This document shows, piece after piece, positions 63,568-64,000 of a stretch of DNA of 64,000 nt. Both the position numbers and the translations under genes were made by a program. Numbering within the stretch: position 1 is the first letter of the stretch; the number at the start of each line of letters is the position of its first letter. Source of the stretch: Myxococcota bacterium (lineage in GTDB: Bacteria; Myxococcota_A; UBA9160; UBA6930); assembly GCA_028277885.1 (NCBI GenBank), contig JANQFK010000019.1:21333-85332 (forward strand), written 5' to 3'. The notes under the pieces were generated by a model. The model worked only from the letters and a program-made list of their open reading frames with translations, was not told the origin of the DNA and did not search any database.

Positions 63568-64000
<433 letters not shown>

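Overview
This window is about 64 kb of very GC-rich, gene-dense bacterial chromosome. Starts are a mix of ATG, GTG and TTG, and neighbouring genes often overlap by 4 bases (ATGA or GTGA). The gene order is the classic deltaproteobacterial cell-envelope order: phoH-ybeY-lnt-prfB-lysS-lolC-lolD-bamA-skp-lpxA-lpxI-oxidoreductase-lpxB-waaA-lpxK. Other pointers are a DUF4388/PATAN protein, a RemA/DUF370 protein beside yicC and gmk, PEP-CTERM proteins, and a 16S rRNA 5' end. I infer an uncultured Gram-negative of the Myxococcota / Desulfobacterota / Binatota grade; the exact phylum cannot be fixed from sequence reading alone.

Layout. 1-6 kb: tail of a GAF protein, a CheY-like receiver, lptE-holA, rpsT on the minus strand, a membrane TPR protein and a DUF4388 protein. 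6-24.7 kb: a long plus-strand envelope operon covering ribosome and rRNA maturation (phoH, ybeY), lipoprotein acylation and release (lnt, lolC, lolD), translation (prfB, lysS), outer-membrane protein assembly (bamA, skp) and lipid A/Kdo synthesis (lpxA, lpxI, lpxB, waaA, lpxK). lpxD and fabZ, normally between skp and lpxA, are absent. 24.7-31 kb: an SDR, a Kdo/WaaP-like kinase and an LptF/G permease on the minus strand, then two GT9 heptosyltransferases and a heptose-7-phosphate kinase for the inner LPS core. 31-36 kb: yicC, remA, gmk, rel and a GT4 glycosyltransferase. 36-41.7 kb, minus strand: two PEP-CTERM proteins, an MsbA-like flippase, an FAD protein and purM. 41.8-46 kb: a GT2 and a heterodimeric ABC exporter pair. 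46-64 kb: smc, ftsY, glpK, a glycerophosphodiester phosphodiesterase, gltB-gltD, a small coiled-coil protein, zapA, 5-formyl-THF cyclo-ligase, tyrS, and the start of an rRNA operon.

The window is mostly housekeeping and envelope biogenesis. I found no phage, transposase, CRISPR or defence island, and I do not claim a new multi-gene system. The observations worth a second look are: the intact programmed +1 frameshift in prfB; a family of palindromic, partly tandem repeats, some of which supply stop codons of smc and a glycosyltransferase gene and one cluster of which is tandemly repeated in frame ahead of the phosphodiesterase; repeated -10 boxes 6-9 bases before start codons, which suggests leaderless mRNAs; genes whose best start is CTG or ATT; unusual domain additions on BamA and LolC; complementary active-site degeneration in the paired ABC exporter; and a promoter that fires straight into a terminator hairpin ahead of the rRNA operon.
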